From NCBI GenBank assembly GCA_016844425.1, contig JAERML010000015.1, forward strand, positions 1 through 12,507: a stretch of 12,507 bases of DNA, given 5' to 3'. Shown here piece by piece: positions 5,291-12,507 of this stretch (within the stretch, counting starts at the first letter, position 1; the number at the start of each line of letters is the position of its first letter). The DNA comes from Bacteroidota bacterium (GTDB lineage Bacteria > Bacteroidota > UBA10030 > UBA6906). The notes beneath the pieces are model-generated. The model was not told the DNA's origin and made no database searches. It worked only from the letters and a program-made list of their open reading frames with translations. The translations under genes and the position numbers were made by a program.

Positions 5291-7105
5291 ATGGCTGAAG
5301 AAACAACATTTGCGAAGGATACAGCAACGACCACGGCGGCATCATCGCCTGGTGAAGCAGTAAAGTCAAGTAACGGAACGAAGAACTTCCCGGTGATCGA
5401 CCGGGAGTACGGCGAAGCCGAATACAACGACCTGAGAAAGCTGTACGAGGGAACCCTCGGCAAGATCAGCGAGGGTGAGATTGTCAAGGGAAGGGTCGTT
5501 GCCATCATCGACAATGAGGTCTCCGTCGATATTGGCTTCAAGTCCGAAGGGACGGTGCCGTTGGCCGAATTCACGAACAAGGACGTGCTCAAAGTCGGTG
5601 ACGAGATTGAGGTGTTCCTTGAGAGTGTGGAAAACAAAGATGGCCAGATGGTTCTCTCCCGCAAGCGCGCGGACTTCATGCGGATCTGGGAGCGGGTCAC
5701 CAAGGTCTTTGAGACAGGCGAGGTGCTTCAAGGTCGCTGCGTTCGCCGCATCAAGGGCGGTATTGTCGTCGACCTTCTTGGTATCGATGCCTTTCTCCCC
5801 GGTTCACAGATCGATGTTCGCCCGGTACGTGACTTTGATGCATTCATCGGCAGGACGATGGATTTCCGTGTCGTGAAACTGAACCATCCTTCTGAGAATG
5901 TTGTGGTCAGCCATAAAGTCCTTGTGGAAGAGGAAATGTCGGGCCAGCGCAAGGCCATCCTTGAGAAACTTGAGAAGGGGCAAATCCTCGAAGGAACCGT
6001 CAAGGCCATTACAGACTTTGGCGTGTTTGTGGATCTTGGCGGTGTCGATGGTCTCGTTCATATCACCGATCTCTCTTGGGGCCGCATCAACCACCCGTCC
6101 GAGATTGCAAAACTGGACCAGACGATCAACGTGGTAGTACTGGACTTCGACCAGGAAAAGAAGAGAATCTCGTTGGGTTACAAGCAGCTCCAACCCCACC
6201 CGTGGGACAATATCCAGGACAAGTACCCCGTCGGCACAAAGGTTACCGGCAAGGTAGTCTCGTTGGCAGATTACGGTGCATTTGTGGAGATCGAAAAGGG
6301 TATCGAAGGACTCATTCACATCTCTGAGATGAGCTGGACACAGCACATCAAGCATCCGTCGCAGGTCGTCTCCATGGGACAGATGATCGAGGCCGTCATC
6401 CTGAGTCTTGACAAGGAAAGCAAGAAGACCTCGCTCGGCATCAAGCAGCTCGAGCCCGATCCATGGATGAACCTGATGCAGAAGTATCCGGTTGGCTCGC
6501 GCCACAAGGGCGTGGTACGAAACCTGACCAACTTTGGTGTGTTTGTGGAGCTGGAGCAGGGTGTGGACGGTCTCGTCCACATTTCCGATCTATCGTGGAC
6601 GAAGAAGATCCGACACCCGGGTGAAATCGTGAAAAAGGGGGACGAGATCGAGGTGGTGATCCTGAGCGTGGATGTCGATCAACGACGGATTTCGCTCGGC
6701 CACAAGCAGATCGACGATAACCCATGGGACAAGTTCGGTGAGAGTTACCGTGTCGGTACAGAGATTCAGGGAAAGATTGTCCGCATAATCGAGAAGGGCG
6801 TGATCGTCGAACTTCCGCTTGGTGTGGATGGGTTTGTCCCGGTCTCGCAGCTTGCCACAACACAGGTGAAGAACATCGCCGAGAAGTTCAAGGTCGAAGA
6901 TGTCCTGCCACTGAAGGTGGTGGAGTTTGACAAGGATTCCAAGAAGATTGTCCTCTCTGTTGCGGAATACCTGAAGGACAAGGAATCCAAGATCGTCGAG
7001 GAGTACGCGGCGACGCACAGGCTCCCAGCGTCCACCATCGGTGAGACCGCGACAATAACTGGACAGCCGTTGTCCGGCGACACCTCGATTCCAACCGAGA
7101 ACTAG
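5291..7105 (+). CDS. rpsA: 30S ribosomal protein S1, six S1 domains
   Basis: S1 is the large RNA-binding protein of the small subunit that helps capture and unwind mRNA at initiation. The 604-residue protein has a low-complexity N-terminal extension (about 1-35, rich in Ala, Thr and Ser) and six S1 OB-fold repeats at about residues 61-125, 142-209, 229-296, 313-381, 400-468 and 487-557. Repeats 3 to 5 carry the clearest GxV..(I/L)..(F/Y)G.FV.(L/I)..G..GL(V/I)HIS..SW pattern, as expected for the RNA-binding core. Repeats 1, 2 and 6 diverge. The six-domain layout is that of Gram-negative-type S1 rather than the shorter Firmicute form. The ATG at 5291 has a perfect AGGAGG. It follows cmk and ispH in an order found in several phyla and ends 20 bases before a strong terminator. 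Confidence 0.97.
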   Translation: MAEETTFAKDTATTTAASSPGEAVKSSNGTKNFPVIDREYGEAEYNDLRKLYEGTLGKISEGEIVKGRVVAIIDNEVSVDIGFKSEGTVPLAEFTNKDVLKVGDEIEVFLESVENKDGQMVLSRKRADFMRIWERVTKVFETGEVLQGRCVRRIKGGIVVDLLGIDAFLPGSQIDVRPVRDFDAFIGRTMDFRVVKLNHPSENVVVSHKVLVEEEMSGQRKAILEKLEKGQILEGTVKAITDFGVFVDLGGVDGLVHITDLSWGRINHPSEIAKLDQTINVVVLDFDQEKKRISLGYKQLQPHPWDNIQDKYPVGTKVTGKVVSLADYGAFVEIEKGIEGLIHISEMSWTQHIKHPSQVVSMGQMIEAVILSLDKESKKTSLGIKQLEPDPWMNLMQKYPVGSRHKGVVRNLTNFGVFVELEQGVDGLVHISDLSWTKKIRHPGEIVKKGDEIEVVILSVDVDQRRISLGHKQIDDNPWDKFGESYRVGTEIQGKIVRIIEKGVIVELPLGVDGFVPVSQLATTQVKNIAEKFKVEDVLPLKVVEFDKDSKKIVLSVAEYLKDKESKIVEEYAATHRLPASTIGETATITGQPLSGDTSIPTEN

Positions 7106-7125
7106 CGTTCACCGAACATCACCAG

Positions 7126-7158
7126 AAGAGCTGCCCGACGATCGGGCGGCTCTTTTTT
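7126..7158 (+). terminator. Rho-independent terminator after rpsA
   Basis: A 12-pair stem (7127-7138 with 7142-7153, all Watson-Crick except one T-G pair) with a three-base CGA loop is followed by a run of six T (7153-7158). This is a textbook intrinsic terminator for the rpsA transcript. It ends only ten bases before the mtaB ATG, so it also lies in the translation-initiation region of the next gene. Confidence 0.92.
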
Positions 7159-7168
7159 GTATTAGAAG

Positions 7169-8476
7169 ATGCCAACTGTCTCTCTCTATACACTCGGATG
7201 CAAGCTGAACTTCGCCGAGACCTCAACACTCGGTAGGGAGTTCAGGGATCGCGGGTTTGACGTTGTCGAATTCGGTGCGCCGGCCGACGTGTGCGTAATA
7301 AATACTTGCAGCGTGACCGAGCGGGCAGATCGGCAATGCCGACAGGTTGTCCGCAGGGCTCTTCGTACCTCACACAATCCCTACGTCGTGGTCACCGGCT
7401 GTTACGCCCAGCTACGCCCCGACGAGATCGCCCGCATCCCCGGGGTCGATCTTGTGCTGGGTGCGCGTGAAAAATCTGCTCTGTTCGATTTTGCCGGAGG
7501 CTTGGAGAAGAAGCTCTATCCCCATGTCGCTGTTTCCGACATCAAAACCGTTGGTGACTTTGAACCTGCAACGACCAACAGGGGGGATCGAACACGAGCG
7601 TATCTCAAAGTACAGGATGGGTGCGATTTCAACTGCACCTTCTGCACGATCCCCCTGGCCCGCGGAGAGAGCAGAAGTCAGAGCATTGAAGCTTGCGTCG
7701 CACAAGCGCGTGAGCTCGTTTTAGAGGGGTTCAGAGAGATCACGCTTACCGGTGTGAACGTGGGGGATTTCGGAAAGAAGTCGGGTACCACGCTGTTGGC
7801 GTTACTCCAACATCTCGTAACGGTAGAGGGACTGGAACGCATCCGAGTCAGTTCAATCGAACCCAACCTGCTCACAGAAGAGCTGATCCGTTTTGTGGCA
7901 GACCATCCGAAGACCTGCAAGCATTTCCACGTCCCGCTCCAGAGCGGAAGCGATATGATCCTGCGCTCCATGCGCCGTCGGTATACCACAGACCGGTTTG
8001 CGGAAGTCATTCACTCCATACGCCAGCGCATCCCCGAATGCGGGATTGGTGTTGATGTGATCACAGGTTTTCCCGGCGAGACGGAAGCGTACTTTGAAGA
8101 GACGTGCAGTTTTCTGGAATCACTTCCAATTTCGTATCTCCATGTGTTTACATATTCGGAACGGCCGGAGACGCCGGCAGCATCTCTGGCGGGGCGGGTG
8201 GAACCGAAGCTGAGATTCAGAAGGAGTGATGTGCTGCGCATGCTCGGCCATCGAAAGAAAAAAGCGTTCTACCAGAATATGAAGGGGCGGTCGGTGGATG
8301 TGTTGCTTGAGCATGATGTCCAAAACGGCTGCAGACTCGGGTATACTGACAACTACGTCCGTGTGGCCGTACCGCTTGAGTACACAGAACCGAACACGTT
8401 TGTCAGGGCTGAAATTGTTGGTGCTGAAGATGAGCTTTGTCATGGCAGGATGGGTGTATCGGAGGTCGCGGCATGA
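7169..8476 (+). CDS. mtaB: tRNA (N6-threonylcarbamoyladenosine-37 C2)-methylthiotransferase MtaB
   Basis: MtaB is a radical-SAM methylthiotransferase that turns t6A37 into ms2t6A37 in ANN-decoding tRNAs, improving decoding. The 435-residue protein has the N-terminal UPF0004 domain with three cluster cysteines: Cys11 (YTLGCKLN), Cys47 (VINTCSVT) and Cys78 (VVTGCYAQ). The radical-SAM cluster is the CDFNCTFC motif with Cys152, Cys156 and Cys159. A methylthiotransferase core and a C-terminal TRAM-like region (about 370-430) follow. The YTLGCKLN N-terminus is characteristic of the MtaB/YqeV branch rather than MiaB (usually TxGCQMN) or RimO. The ATG at 7169 is the first start after the rpsA terminator and has only a weak agaag before it, so its promoter is not obvious. 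Its TGA overlaps the next ATG as ATGA, indicating coupled translation with the DUF512 gene. Confidence 0.92.
   Translation: MPTVSLYTLGCKLNFAETSTLGREFRDRGFDVVEFGAPADVCVINTCSVTERADRQCRQVVRRALRTSHNPYVVVTGCYAQLRPDEIARIPGVDLVLGAREKSALFDFAGGLEKKLYPHVAVSDIKTVGDFEPATTNRGDRTRAYLKVQDGCDFNCTFCTIPLARGESRSQSIEACVAQARELVLEGFREITLTGVNVGDFGKKSGTTLLALLQHLVTVEGLERIRVSSIEPNLLTEELIRFVADHPKTCKHFHVPLQSGSDMILRSMRRRYTTDRFAEVIHSIRQRIPECGIGVDVITGFPGETEAYFEETCSFLESLPISYLHVFTYSERPETPAASLAGRVEPKLRFRRSDVLRMLGHRKKKAFYQNMKGRSVDVLLEHDVQNGCRLGYTDNYVRVAVPLEYTEPNTFVRAEIVGAEDELCHGRMGVSEVAA
8461..8465 (+). promoter_or_regulatory. Shine-Dalgarno deciding the start of the DUF512 gene
   Basis: GGAGG lies seven bases before the ATG at 8473. 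It supports that start rather than the open frame beginning at 8437, which would add twelve residues not resembling the PDZ start. Confidence 0.7.
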
Positions 8477-9819
8477 AAATCACCTCGGTAGAACCAGACA
8501 GCATTGCCGATGAGTTGGGCATCCGCCAGGGCGACGATCTTCTGGAGATCAACGGTCGCCGTGTCAAGGATGCAATCGACTACAGGTTCTCCGAGTCGGA
8601 CGAGACGATCTCCCTCAAGGTTGCGCGGGATCGGGAAGTTGTCATCTACGACATTGAGAAGGAAGAGGGCGATCGAATTGGGATTGACTTTGAAGAGATG
8701 AAAATCCTCTCCTGTGGCAACGATTGCATCTTCTGCTTCGTTGACCAGAATCCGACAGGGCTCAGGAATCAACTCTACTTTCGTGATGGCGATTACCGTC
8801 TATCGTTCATGTATGGTAACTACACCACCATGACGAACGCGGGGCCCGCCATCCTCGATCGGATCATCGAGCAGCGGCTTTCGCCCCAGTATATCTCCGT
8901 TCATGTCACCGATTTTGAGATTCGCAAGCGGTTGATGGGGCTCAAGAAGGATGACTTCATCCTGGACAAGATCAAAAGGCTGCACGATAACGATATTGAT
9001 ATGCACACCCAAATTGTCCTCTGTCCTGGGATCAATGATGGGGACGCGCTCACCAGGACCGTTTTCGACCTCTATCAATTTCATGAACATGTTATTTCAC
9101 TGGCCATAGTGCCTGTGGGACTGACCGACCACCGGTTTGGGTTGACCCAACTGAAGAAGGTTGATCACGAGTACGCGAAAACCCTGCTCGGGATTATGGA
9201 GGTATGGCAGGAAAGGTTCCGCGCAGAAATCGGGCGGTCTTTTGTGTATCCATCGGATGAATTCCATATTGTTGCCGGGCGTAAGATTCCCGCGGCGAAA
9301 TACTATGACAGCTTCCCCCAGATCGAGAACGGCGTCGGGATCGTGCGGGATTTTGTTCAGGCATTTAAGAAACAATCAACCGGCTTCCCGGAACGACTTG
9401 CACGCCTGCGACGACTTACGATGGTGACCGGAGAGTTGGCTGCCGGCTTCATGCAGAAGGAGATCCTGCCGCGCCTCCACCGGATCAAGGGGCTCGACGT
9501 GAGTCTTGAAGTCGCACCCAATACTCTCTATGGACGAAGCGTCACCGTGGCTGGACTTCTGTCGGGGAAATGCATATATTCAGCGTTAGAAGGGAAGGAC
9601 AGTGGCGACATGATTTTACTCCCTCCCGAAATCTTGAATGCCGACGGTCTCTTCCTCGATGACATGACGGTCCAGGAATTGGAAGGGCAGTTGCACATCC
9701 CGGTCATGGTGTTTGAGGGAAGCTGGAGCGATGTGTTCATTAACCTGAAATCACCACACAGGAGGGCGCGTACCCAGACTTTGTTACCATTACTCAATCC
9801 ACAGCAACAATCTGTCTAA
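8473..9819 (+). CDS. PDZ / radical SAM / DUF512 family protein, function not established
   Basis: This 448-residue protein begins with a PDZ-like domain (about 1-60: ITSVEPDSIADELGIRQGDD and LLEINGRRV). A radical-SAM-type region follows with the cysteine motif CGNDCIFC (Cys81, Cys85, Cys88; spacing CX3CX2C) and FVDQNPTGLRNQLYFRDGDY, then the C-terminal DUF512 domain. It matches the conserved bacterial DUF512 family (TIGR03279-like), which is widespread in Firmicutes, Cyanobacteria and others. The reaction and substrate are not known to me. The ATG at 8473 overlaps the mtaB stop as ATGA and is preceded by GGAGG. Coupling to a tRNA-modifying radical-SAM enzyme hints at an RNA- or cofactor-related job, but this is inference only. 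The sequence is full length with no obvious missing residues. Confidence 0.88.
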   Translation: MKITSVEPDSIADELGIRQGDDLLEINGRRVKDAIDYRFSESDETISLKVARDREVVIYDIEKEEGDRIGIDFEEMKILSCGNDCIFCFVDQNPTGLRNQLYFRDGDYRLSFMYGNYTTMTNAGPAILDRIIEQRLSPQYISVHVTDFEIRKRLMGLKKDDFILDKIKRLHDNDIDMHTQIVLCPGINDGDALTRTVFDLYQFHEHVISLAIVPVGLTDHRFGLTQLKKVDHEYAKTLLGIMEVWQERFRAEIGRSFVYPSDEFHIVAGRKIPAAKYYDSFPQIENGVGIVRDFVQAFKKQSTGFPERLARLRRLTMVTGELAAGFMQKEILPRLHRIKGLDVSLEVAPNTLYGRSVTVAGLLSGKCIYSALEGKDSGDMILLPPEILNADGLFLDDMTVQELEGQLHIPVMVFEGSWSDVFINLKSPHRRARTQTLLPLLNPQQQSV

Positions 9820-9837
9820 TACCTCAAGGGTTTGATT

Positions 9838-10599
9838 ATGGGAACAATGAACCGGGCCGTTATATCCCTCTTCCTTTTCACTCAGATCCTCTACGCCGGC
9901 AATACTCCCTCTTCGTCATACACACAGTTTGAAGTCCGGCAACACCTCTTCGGCACATCCGATGCCATGCGGTTTTCTTCATCTGTCGAACAATTCCAGG
10001 GCGCGTCCGCAGGGAAAAAGTCCGTCGGGCTTGCTGCCATCTATTCTCTGCTCCTTCCCGGAATGGGGGAGGTCTATGCAAACGGGTTCTCTTCTGGCAA
10101 GTACTTCCTGATCGCCGAGGGGGCGCTCTGGCTCACGTACGCGACGTTCGAAGTGTACGGCAATACCCTGCGCGATGATTCCCGCGCGTTTGCAGCGTCG
10201 AGAGCCGGCGTGACGCTGGAGGGAAAGGATGAACAGTATTTCATCGACATCGGCAACTTCGTCAACATTGATGACTACAACGACAAGCAGCTCCGCGACC
10301 GCGAACCTGAACGGTTATATCCTGTCACTGGGTATGCGTGGGATTGGAGGAACGACGCGCTCCGGGCTTCCTACCGGGAGCAACGCATCAAGGGTGAGAC
10401 TATGTACAACAACCGGAAGTTCGTCGTAGCAGCAATCATCATCAATCACGTCGGCAGCGCCATCAATGCAGCCCGTGCAGCTATTGCCCATAACAATGCC
10501 GTGGACGAGCAGTTTGGAGATCTTCAATTTCATGCAACTGTCATGGGAGGTTTGGAGCAGCCCCATGGTGTGCTGCTGACGGTCTCCAAGGCTTTCTGA
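9838..10599 (+). CDS. Unrecognised exported or membrane protein, possibly DUF5683-like
   Basis: I do not recognise this 253-residue protein with certainty. The N-terminus (about 1-21, MNRAVISLFLFTQILYAGN) looks like a signal peptide, with possible cleavage near residue 21. Hydrophobic stretches lie at about 62-80 (AAIYSLLLPGMGEVYANG), 88-106 (YFLIAEGALWLTYATFEVYG) and 194-212 (KFVVAAIIINHVGSAINAAR). The LLLPGMGEVYANG segment recalls the SxxLPGxGQxY motif of Bacteroidota DUF5683-type membrane proteins. Between them is a soluble, charged stretch rich in Asp, Arg and Tyr (about 107-190). The start is the ATG at 9838, with AAGGG seven bases upstream; ATG at 9847 is also possible. It lies 18 bases after the DUF512 gene and 16 before truA, so it probably belongs to the same transcript. 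A role at the cell envelope is inferred from the signal and helices only. Confidence 0.72.
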   Translation: MGTMNRAVISLFLFTQILYAGNTPSSSYTQFEVRQHLFGTSDAMRFSSSVEQFQGASAGKKSVGLAAIYSLLLPGMGEVYANGFSSGKYFLIAEGALWLTYATFEVYGNTLRDDSRAFAASRAGVTLEGKDEQYFIDIGNFVNIDDYNDKQLRDREPERLYPVTGYAWDWRNDALRASYREQRIKGETMYNNRKFVVAAIIINHVGSAINAARAAIAHNNAVDEQFGDLQFHATVMGGLEQPHGVLLTVSKAF

Positions 10600-10615
10600 C
10601 ACCTCTCCGGTGCAC

Positions 10616-11359
10616 ATGCGTAATATCAAGCTCACTCTTGAATACGACGGCACGAATTTCGTCGGCTGGCAGTCGCAGATGAATGGGAGAAGTGTTCAGG
10701 ACGAGATCACCAAAGTGCTCGATCAGATTCTCCAGGAATCCATTAGTCTGATCGGAGCCGGTCGGACAGATTCAGGGGTGCATGCCCGCGGACAGGTGGC
10801 AAACTTCCGGACGGCGTCGACCATGGGAGCCAATTCCATCCTGAGTGCACTCAACGGGATCCTTCCCGAAGATATCTACGTCCGCTCTACTGAGGAGGTC
10901 CATGAGGACTTCCACGCCCGATTCGACGCAACTGAGCGTGTTTACCGTTACTTCATTTCTCTTAAACCATCCGCCATCGGGCGGCAATACCAGTGGTTCA
11001 TCAAATACGATCTCGATCTCGAGGCGATGAATGAAGTGGCACGTCTGATTGTGGGCGAACATGACTTCGAGTCTTTCTGCAAGAACGAAGCAGAAGTGAA
11101 CCATTACCGATGCACGATCACCAAATCAGTGTGGGTGAAGGCGCAGGGAAATCTCATCTATGAAGTGCGGGGGAACAGGTTCCTCCACGGGATGGTCCGG
11201 GCGTTGGTTGGCACCATGGTGGATGTCGGGCGGGGTTTCACTCCGGCATCGGGATTTCAGGATATCATGGCCGCCAAGGATCGACGCAAGGCAGGGATGG
11301 CAGCGTTGCCGCAAGGGCTCTTTCTCGAAGAGGTTCTGTACCCTCCTGTTACAGTCTGA
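10616..11359 (+). CDS. truA: tRNA pseudouridine(38-40) synthase TruA
   Basis: TruA converts uridines 38, 39 and 40 in the tRNA anticodon arm to pseudouridine. The 247-residue protein has typical length. The N-terminal MRNIKLTLEYDGTNFVGWQSQ is the standard TruA opening. The catalytic aspartate is Asp52 in IGAGRTDSGVHARGQVANF. Further conserved blocks are FHARFDATERVYRYFI (about 98-113), DFESFCKN (about 148-155) and FLHGMVRALVGTMVDVGRG near the C-terminus. The ATG at 10616 is preferred because relatives start with MRNIK-like sequence; a GTG at 10610 would add only Met-His. Neither has a clear Shine-Dalgarno. It follows the unrecognised exported protein by 16 bases. The 86 bases to the next gene hold no convincing terminator. 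Confidence 0.95.
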   Translation: MRNIKLTLEYDGTNFVGWQSQMNGRSVQDEITKVLDQILQESISLIGAGRTDSGVHARGQVANFRTASTMGANSILSALNGILPEDIYVRSTEEVHEDFHARFDATERVYRYFISLKPSAIGRQYQWFIKYDLDLEAMNEVARLIVGEHDFESFCKNEAEVNHYRCTITKSVWVKAQGNLIYEVRGNRFLHGMVRALVGTMVDVGRGFTPASGFQDIMAAKDRRKAGMAALPQGLFLEEVLYPPVTV

Positions 11360-11445
11360 ACGTCTCTTTCATCTTTTCTGGCTTCTTGAGTCATCGTTCG
11401 GTTCTCATGTTTTTCTCACCCCCAACAGCCTGAGGTGCCCTCGCC

Positions 11446-12507
11446 ATGTCTCCGCGAATAACCGTTGCCATCGTTTACTTTCTGCTTCTCTCCACATATC
11501 TCGCTCCCGGAGCATTGCTTCAGGTATCATCATCAACCTCTAACCCCATAACAAGGGAAGCTGTTGCCGGAGCGGAAAAAGTTATCGGGCTGGGCTTCAC
11601 CGAGGTCGAACGCGATTCGATGCTTGAGGGACTGAAGGAGCAACTCGGCAACTATCAGGGGAGCAACTCGGCAACTATCAGGGGATCAGGGCGGTCACGA
11701 TACCGAATGGTGTTCCACCCGCAGTGATGTTCAATCCCATTCCCGTCGGGATGAAGTTCGAGAAAAGCCGGACGCCGTTTATAGCCACACCGCCAGGCAA
11801 AGTTGTTCTTCCGGCGGACAAGGAAGAACTTGCCTTCTATTCTGTTGGACAGTTGGGATTTCTTCTGAAAACGAGGCAGATCTCCAGCGTCGAGCTGACG
11901 CGCATGTACCTCGATCGCTTGAAGAGGTACGGACCGAAACTGGAATGCGTCATCACGTTGACTGAAGACATCGCGATGCACCAGGCCAGAAGAGCTGATA
12001 AAGAGATTGCGGATGGCAAGTACCGTGGGCCACTGCATGGGATACCATATGGCGCCAAAGATCTTCTTTCAACGAAAGGCGTCCGTACCACATGGGGTTC
12101 GGTACCCTACAAGGAACAGTTGATTGATGAGGATGCGACGGTGATCCTTCGGCTGGAGGAGGCTGGCGCAGTCCTGGTGGCAAAGCTGACGATGGGTGAG
12201 TTGGCGTGGGGAGATGTCTGGTTTGGCGGGAAGACCAGGAACCCATGGAACTACGAGCAGGGCTCGAGCGGGTCATCTGCCGGCTCTGCTGCGGCAACGG
12301 CGGCAGGGTTGGTCGGGTTTGCGATAGGGACAGAGACCTGGGGCTCGATCGTGTCGCCATCGACGCGGTGTGGCACAACAGGGCTTCGACCGACGTACGG
12401 TCGCGTGAGCAGAACAGGAGCAATGGCGTTGAGCTGGACGATGGACAAGATCGGTTCGATTTGCAGAACGGTGGATGACTGTGCGCTGGTTTTCAACGTT
12501 ATCCAGG
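11446..12507 (+). pseudogene. Exported amidase-signature family enzyme, frame broken by a 23-base tandem duplication (partial at window end)
   Basis: The first part (11446-11727 in frame 1) has a signal-peptide-like N-terminus, MSPRITVAIVYFLLLSTYLA, then a helical segment ending KEQLGNYQG. The rest lies in frame 3 from about 11685 to the window end with no stop. Removing one 23-base copy at 11638-11683 joins the two into one frame (LGNYQG-IRAVTIPNGVPPAV). In that reconstruction the amidase-signature triad is complete: Lys197 (YGAKDLL, codon 12057), cis-Ser269 (GSSGSSAGSAAA, codon 12273) and nucleophile Ser293 (TETWGSIVSPS, codon 12345), with the canonical 24-residue spacing between the serines. 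Such enzymes hydrolyse amides in or outside the periplasm; the substrate is not predictable, and GatA is unlikely given the signal peptide. The ATG at 11446 has GAGGTG eight bases upstream, partly inside a small GAGG/CCTC hairpin. The rest of the gene is outside the window. Confidence 0.85.
11638..11683 (+). repeat. Perfect 23-base tandem duplication inside the amidase gene
   Basis: Bases 11638-11660 and 11661-11683 are identical over 23 positions and directly adjacent. Twenty-three is not a multiple of three, so the extra copy shifts the frame from 1 to 3, exactly the shift needed to explain the broken amidase. There are only two copies, with no spacers and no dyad symmetry, so it is neither a CRISPR nor a regulatory array. 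It could arise by replication slippage or by an assembly join that kept an overlap twice. Confidence 0.95.

Noticed and set aside
5804..6580. 258-codon open frame on the - strand inside rpsA
   Set aside because: It is fully antisense to well-conserved S1 repeats, is rich in His, Leu and Asp with periodic content mirroring the repeats, and has no ribosome-binding site or recognisable domain. It is a codon-bias shadow.
11379..11420. Possible terminator between truA and the amidase gene
   Set aside because: Only a four-pair TGAG/CTCA stem with a large loop precedes the short T run; too weak to call.
11638..11683. CRISPR-like or multi-copy repeat array
   Set aside because: There are only two directly adjacent copies with no spacers; it is a simple tandem duplication.

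Overview
The window is a stretch of ordinary bacterial chromosome, moderately GC-rich and densely packed, with eleven genes on the + strand and one on the - strand. It is probably a member of the Bacteroidota/Chlorobiota (FCB) lineage, perhaps an Ignavibacteria-like bacterium. This is a lineage guess from protein style and gene order: six-domain ribosomal protein S1, a Bacteroidota-like IspH C-terminal half, a monofunctional transglycosylase, and the cmk-ispH-rpsA order. Genes start with ATG, GTG or TTG. There are no tRNA or rRNA genes, CRISPR arrays, insertion sequences or phage genes, and no gap over about 205 bases.

Layout. (1) 1-2820, a tight + strand run: the C-terminal part of a RelA/SpoT ppGpp synthetase/hydrolase (cut by the window edge and broken by a frameshift near 347-352), ruvX, mtgA, and a small AlbA_2/winged-helix protein that overlaps mtgA. 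(2) 2813-3355 on the - strand: a SpoU/TrmH-type RNA methyltransferase, convergent with the preceding gene and divergent from cmk, with candidate promoters for both in the 3356-3504 gap. (3) 3505-7158: cmk, ispH and rpsA, closed by a strong intrinsic terminator at 7126-7158. A 203-base leader before rpsA holds several potential hairpins. (4) 7169-11359: mtaB, a PDZ/radical-SAM/DUF512 protein (joined to mtaB by an ATGA overlap), an unrecognised exported or membrane protein, and truA. (5) 11446 to the end: an exported amidase-signature enzyme whose frame is broken by a perfect 23-base tandem duplication. It runs off the window edge.

Most genes serve translation, tRNA/rRNA modification, nucleotide and isoprenoid supply, cell wall synthesis and stringent control. 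I see no defence, secretion, biosynthetic or mobile cluster, and I do not claim a new system here. The points most worth checking are the two broken frames (spoT and the amidase), which may be real mutations or assembly errors; the structured rpsA leader; the terminator that ends ten bases before mtaB; and the unrecognised gene at 9838-10599.
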